Positions 59,901 through 64,000 of a stretch of 64,000 nucleotides of DNA are shown in pieces. The position numbers and the translations under genes were made by a program. Positions within the stretch are counted from its first letter, which is position 1; every line of letters begins with the position of its first letter. The stretch lies in assembly GCF_963675165.1 (NCBI RefSeq), contig NC_087380.1, positions 4,455,803 to 4,519,802 on the forward strand, written 5' to 3'. The notes below the pieces were generated by a model. That model worked only from the letters and a program-made list of their open reading frames with translations. It did no database searches and was not told the origin of the DNA. The DNA comes from Halichondria panicea (taxonomy: Eukaryota > Porifera > Demospongiae > Suberitida > Halichondriidae).

Positions 59901-62900
59901 TCACAAGTCATTCAGCTCTCAACGGTGCAGCTAGCTAGCAAGTGAAACTGAGCTAGACCACGCCCATTTTCTCTACAAATTCTATACTAGCTGTTGAACA
60001 TAAGCGCCACCATAATTTAGGCGCCAGCTTGGGCTGAACGCAATTTTTTGTGCTCTAAAAATGCGCCACTCAAAAGTGGATTTAATTTTTCTGGCGCTGT
60101 AATTACATCAATTACGGTATATGGATTGTGGAAGTAAAGTCTATTTGTGTTGAGGTTGACCTTCATAATGTTGTCATAATGTTGTCATAATTAATTTTTG
60201 TCATATATACAGTTTACTTACTGAAATTCAAAGTTCATAATTATACCATATGATATAATTATTGTATCTATATGCAGTAGAGCTGATAAGCGTCAACCAG
60301 CGGCTAAAAGTTAGCATTTTCCATGTAGAAGTCCTTGGCATACTTGACAAGTCTTATTAACCACTTAAAACATAAATGAATCCATAATTGACCATAGAAT
60401 TTCGGGCGAACTCAACGCAAATAGACTTTAGTAATCATGTCATGTCACATTGAATGTGAGTGTTAACAACATTTTTTGGGACTTTGTGAAATATTCATGC
60501 AGTTTATAGCCTCTTGCTTTGCATACCCTGAGGGTCTATTCCGGGGCCGAACTCAACTCAATTACCGTATTACTAGAATATTTTGCTGGTGAAAAACCTT
60601 CGCGAATTAGCAGAAAATTTGACCCTTTGCGATCTAACTATTGCGTTTAACTATTGCGTTCTGGCAATGATTGTGTGTATTTACTAGTTACGTTTTGCGG
60701 ATTTTATTGTTGCGAATTGATCAACCATCGCAAAGTTTGCAAATGTTTGATGCTCGCAAAGCATTCCAGTAATACGGTAGTATAATTATACGAGTCAACT
60801 TAGCGTATAATTGTTAGGTTTGAATATACATGATTAGTTATTTGCGAGTGACACTGTATATATGCCCTAGCTATTGCGTTTTAACTGAAAATTAATTAAT
60901 AAGATATTTTATCAATTTGAAACATGCGAAATTGCATGCCTATGCCTATCTTTTGTTTTCAATCAACCCTTGCATTCGATACCCAGTATACGTTTACATT
61001 ATTACATGCACTCCAATGTTGTGCCACTTGATGAGTCAGCGAAGTGTTGCTGTTCATCGTAAATGGCTTCCGTATATTTTGGTGGCTCAGCAATCAATAC
61101 AATTATTCTTTCATAGAGCACTTGGAGATTCCTGGTCAAAGGTCTGAGGTAAGACGCTCAGCTACACCATCTTCTCCTGTGAGTGATACAACTGACTCAA
61201 GCACCCAGCACAAGAAAGTTGCCGTGGACATACAAGGAGCTGGTAAGGAATCTCGTATCAATTGTGTTATTCTAATAATTATGTCAGTCAATGTTATTAC
61301 TGAGTACACCTTCCATTTACCATTTTGGAAACAGTTAGGAAGCACAACTCAATAAGAGATGCACACATACTAACTGTGCATGCTTTGTAGTTTGTTTTCT
61401 TATCACAGTCGCTTGTATTATTGATGGGTTTGTGTATACTGTATAGTGGGTAATTTTCGTGTGGGTAAAAAATTTATTATTTTCGTGGGCAAGCTGTCCT
61501 ACACGAAATTTTTTTACCCACGAAAACCTAAGCGTGGCTTACCGTAACACAAGCAATGCAGTGCAAGCAATGAAGTCAAATGAAATTAATACTCACGAAA
61601 ATCGAAAATCACTGTTTTCCAATTTTTTACCCCATGAAAATTACCTGATATACGGTACGTACAGTGATTTGCATCACAGTTGTCCAGAGCAAGAATTGAT
61701 ACAATATAAGTTAACTATTGCATTCCCTCCTGCATACAAATAATATAAAATTATGTGTGTATTTAATTATAATGCGTGCATGCAGTTAGTAGCTTCATGT
61801 CGTAAAGGTTTGGCGTCTCACCGAGGCATCAGCATGCACCCGTATTTCATTATGAAATCAAGTAGGTACTCATGCCTGACACTGTACACTGTAAGGAGTC
61901 ATTTTCTAGGCCAGAATTTTCTGAATTCCGAGATATTCATCTATAGAATATATAGCACACTTACGTTGGTTTGAGCACACACATTTTTGTCATTGAAATG
62001 TGAAAATGTTGTCCCTCGAAAGTTACCATACGGTACATTAATACTCGTACAGATGATGTACTGGTTACACATATGGAGAGCCTAGATGAGTTTTATGTCC
62101 AAACTCAACAGCAACAGGCACAAGTGGCTGAAATCATGGCTCAGCTACATGTAGAAGACCATTCTGTTCTTTTGTCTGCGGATGACCTTTATATAGGTAA
62201 GTCTTACTCTGTATTAGCTGTGTACATTATAATGGCCTCTATCATTATGCCTCTGTGGTGCATGCGTAGCGAGGTATACGGCAATGTGTGTGTATCACCA
62301 CTTCTATGCCTCTCGACAGTTACAATTAAAGCACAGGAAAGAGCCGTTGTAGGCTGTTTTATTAGATTTTGATTCGTGAATTTGTAAAAAAAAAAAAAAC
62401 ATTTCGTATCTCAACTTATGGCTACCTTGATGGCCATTTCAGTCTCTTCAAACTCGTTCATAGAAAAACATTTAGTTATTCTTCGCTCTGCAATAGAGTG
62501 CTATCAAGTGTTTTCACGGTACATTGTGTCCTGATAAGTTAATAAGAGTCGATCCCTTCACTGATTGCGCAGGTCTCCCTTGTGCTGCAATTTTCTCCCA
62601 GGATGGGAAATGGTACAGAGCCAGTGTAACACGCTGCCTTGGGAACCATTCAGTGACAGTGAAGTATGTTGACTATGGTAACTCAGAGGATGTGGGTTTG
62701 TTGAGGTACGTTAATACTTAAATTAGGACGCGAAGTGTATGTACAATTAATATTTCCTCGATTATCCGGACTTAATTGATATGAATACAGAAGGACTTGG
62801 ATGAACAGAATAGTGCAAAAGTGTGGGAAATGATGCCCGTGGTTCCTAAAAAGGATGCTAACGTTCTTCGAAGTCTTAATGACTGCCTCATAAAATGAAA

Positions 62901-64000
62901 GCACCGCGGGTGCTGATTCCTCGGTGGATGTGTATACATGTACATATAGCATAAAGTTGCTAATACACGCAGATATGAACATTTTTGCATATTTTGCTGC
63001 ATGCAGGCTAATCTGTAATCACAAGGAAACTCGAAGAGTGGGAAATGATTGACCATGATGCTAAAAAGGATGCCATAAGTAAAATATGCTGCTAGGAGAG
63101 CTAGCTCTCTTCTCACTCTTGCACCTACCAATAGCGTTCTAGTGCAGAGCTAGCTATTATAAGTAGAGTACGGTTTGTAGCAACAGTCAATGGACAAGTT
63201 TTGCTTTGCACTTTTCTGAAAAGGTTGCAATGGTATTCCGAGAAGAGAACATTATTTTCGCAAATCCACAAATTAAAATCCAAGAAAACTTAACTAGAAA
63301 CAAGCAAAATTATTATTAGCTCCACATGCAGTTAGCTTTCCACCGAGGTATAACGATGCTTTCATAGCAATGCATTATTGTTTTTGACTTAGGAGGCAAT
63401 AGGTAAGTGTAGGCATTTCCATTTTACCTGTCAACTGGTGCAGAGTGGCAGTTAAACGTTTTGGACAGGAAAATGTTGTTGCAAGTTAGAGTGCTGGTCT
63501 GATCTCTGTGCGTACAGTACAACCTCAATTATCTGGACACCTTGGTTCCTGAGGCAGGCTGGATAACGAATAGATAAACCACGCCTTGATCACTTTATTG
63601 ATAAAGAGCAGTGCCACATGGCTGTCTGCACATGCGCAGAAGATAAATATATAGGCCTGTCTCCATAGTAACACTGCACCGTGCATGCGCATTTCAGGGA
63701 CACGCCCATTATTTTTCTGAATTGATTAAAAAGAAAATTGCAAGCCGGATAATCGAGGTTTCGGATAATGGAGGTTCTACTGTACTACAGAGCCTTTTGC
63801 ATGCATCTAGTAATGATGTAAATAGTTACAACTTGCACACACACAGCATGCTGCAGCTCCCATGCCACCTGCTGTTGGTACCGCCACTCTGCAGTAGGTG
63901 TGCCCTAGCAAACATATCCCCATTCAAGGAAGGATCGTATAGACACTCCAGTTGGACCAGAGAAGCTGTGTCTGTGTTCTCCAATTTTGCCTCAATGGAT
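53974..64000 (+). CDS. RNF17: RNF17/TDRD4-like RING, B-box, Tudor protein; 3' end outside window
   Basis: Fifteen exons seen: 53974-54037, 54131-54335, 54524-54609, 54663-54760, 56512-56706, 56842-56922, 56990-57157, 57327-57499, 57552-57620, 58004-58038, 59311-59445, 61117-61242, 62053-62196, 62573-62705, 63847-64000 onward; 622 residues in frame. A RING-like finger uses Cys11, 14, 30, 32, 35, 38, 52, 55. A first B-box-like cluster uses Cys126 to 148. A B-box 2 uses C177, H180, C189, C197, C200, H205, H208. A helical, coiled-coil-like region follows. Two near-identical serine-rich segments are encoded by duplicated exons 11 and 12. A Tudor core follows (WYRASV, VKYVDYGNSE, about 540-565) with the flanking P..EGSYRHSSW region. 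In mammals RNF17 is a germ-granule protein of the piRNA pathway. Exon 10 could instead end at 58096. Confidence 0.88.
54809..55255. mobile_element. Family I foldback in RNF17 intron 4, carrying family B sequence
   Basis: AGCATATGAGGGGATGGAGC and GCTCCATCCCCTCATATGCT are inverted ends. From 54883 (ACCGTATAGCTGGTAATTTC) to about 54965 there is family B sequence absent from the other copy at 33319-33800. Confidence 0.78.
55925..56070 (-). mobile_element. Truncated family A MITE, reverse, RNF17 intron 4
   Basis: GTAGCTTTGACACCTCCACC and CAGCACCCGCGGTGCTTTC are the family's terminal block in reverse; the rest is missing. Confidence 0.72.
57684..57880. mobile_element. Family D foldback in RNF17 intron 9
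   Basis: Ends TACCGTATTGTTTTGCGAGC and ATATTCTAGTAATACGGTA; the interior GATGGTTGATCAATTCGCAA is shared, inverted, with 60563-60779. Confidence 0.78.
58039..59310. other. RNF17 intron 10 with the first partial duplication unit
   Basis: 58055-58140 resembles 59608-59675 plus 60120-60140 (GTCACAGGTGATTC, AGCTTTTGG-TTAGAT, GATTGTGGAAGT). The remainder (58150-59220) holds nothing I can name. Confidence 0.55.
59240..59680 (+). repeat. Segmental duplication, unit containing RNF17 exon 11
   Basis: From TTACTGTTCATCGTGAATAT through exon 11 and on to ATGCACACATACTAACTG, it parallels 61040-61400 in exon and both intron flanks. Confidence 0.85.
59675..60119. mobile_element. 445-bp TACCGTAATTGATGTAATTA foldback (family E), RNF17 intron 11
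   Basis: TACCGTAATTGATGTAATTA and TAATTACATCAATTACGGTA are perfect inverted ends. CGCCACCATAATTTAAGCGC and CGCCACCATAATTTAGGCGC repeat inside. The paralogous sequence at 58110-58125 runs uninterrupted (TTTAGATTGTGGAAG) and is an empty site. Confidence 0.87.
60563..60779. mobile_element. Family D foldback in RNF17 intron 11
   Basis: Ends TACCGTATTACTAGAATATT and GCATTCCAGTAATACGGTA. Confidence 0.8.
61040..61400 (+). repeat. Segmental duplication, unit containing RNF17 exon 12
   Basis: The second copy of the exon 11 unit. The coding part differs by an indel of three codons and a few substitutions. Confidence 0.85.
61436..61657. mobile_element. Family B foldback in RNF17 intron 12
   Basis: ACTGTATAGTGGGTAATTTT and AAAATTACCTGATATACGGT are inverted ends; an inner TTTCGTGGGCAAGCTG matches the 44129 copy. 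Confidence 0.8.
62895..63320 (+). mobile_element. Family A MITE, 3' truncated, RNF17 intron 14
   Basis: AAAGCACCGCGGGTGCTGAT start; family landmarks continue to CAAGAAAACTTAACTAGAA, then the family sequence stops. Confidence 0.75.
63513..63784. mobile_element. 272-bp TACAGT...ACTGTA element in RNF17 intron 14
   Basis: TACAGTACAACCTCAATTAT and ATAATGGAGGTTCTACTGTA. The interior (GTGCCACATGGCTGTCTGCA, GGCCTGTCTCCATAG) is the reverse of the element at 33498-33722. Confidence 0.82.

Noticed and set aside
62790-62895. A possible RNF17 exon after ATACAG at 62790
   Set aside because: In the required phase it meets a stop codon within about 14 codons; the exon at 63847 continues the frame and gives Tudor-flank sequence.
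1-64000. CRISPR arrays, rRNA, bacterial operons or prophage
   Set aside because: No regularly spaced repeats, no rRNA-like blocks, and all genes are spliced animal genes or clear animal families.

Overview
This is animal nuclear DNA. It is intron-rich, AT-rich (the word ATAATTAT recurs throughout) and gene-dense, with many introns under 150 bases and canonical splice sites. The gene set is sacsin, a V-ATPase-free mix of housekeeping genes, the tail-anchored-protein ATPase GET3, the complex IV assembly factor PET100, the ciliary protein CFAP276 and a RING/B-box/Tudor piRNA-type protein. That set, the compact layout and the MITE load fit an early-branching metazoan. My inference is a demosponge, but the sequence alone does not prove it.

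Layout, left to right: SACS (+, 5' end cut off by the window; one giant exon 231-13015); SCCPDH (-, 13 exons, 14283-17945); an SLC7 light-chain amino-acid transporter (+, 10 exons, 18151-21061); RCL1 (-, 9 exons, 23643-31480); PET100 (+, 4 exons, 31734-34009); GET3/ASNA1 (-, 8 exons, 34114-37641); GNS, N-acetylglucosamine-6-sulfatase (+, 14 exons, 38238-47212); an intronless short-chain dehydrogenase (-, 47362-48426); CFAP276 (-, intronless, 50762-51259); and an RNF17/TDRD4-like gene (+, 53974 to beyond 64000, 15 exons seen). Every multi-exon model was assembled by hand from splice sites. In each one the exon lengths sum to a whole number of codons and the phases agree.

Three neighbouring pairs are divergent: SCCPDH/SLC7 (205 bp between start codons), RCL1/PET100 (253 bp) and GET3/GNS (596 bp, most of it one MITE). 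Two pairs are convergent with very short gaps: PET100/GET3 (104 bp) and GNS/SDR (149 bp). There is no operon or pathway logic linking all the genes; it is an ordinary compact chromosomal block.

The introns and spacers are a dense museum of non-autonomous DNA transposons. They include several foldback families ending in TACCGTA, a mutator-like group (termini TAGNCT) with 9-10 bp target duplications and members as small as 40 and 45 bp, a CAGTGGAACC/TA-duplication family, a CAGTGGCG family, and a large MITE family with recurrent nested insertions. The most notable points are a U12-type intron in RCL1, a GC-AG intron in GNS, a perfect RFX X-box 51 bp upstream of CFAP276, the tandem duplication of a symmetric exon in the RNF17-like gene, and the tiny foldback elements with exact 9-bp target duplications.
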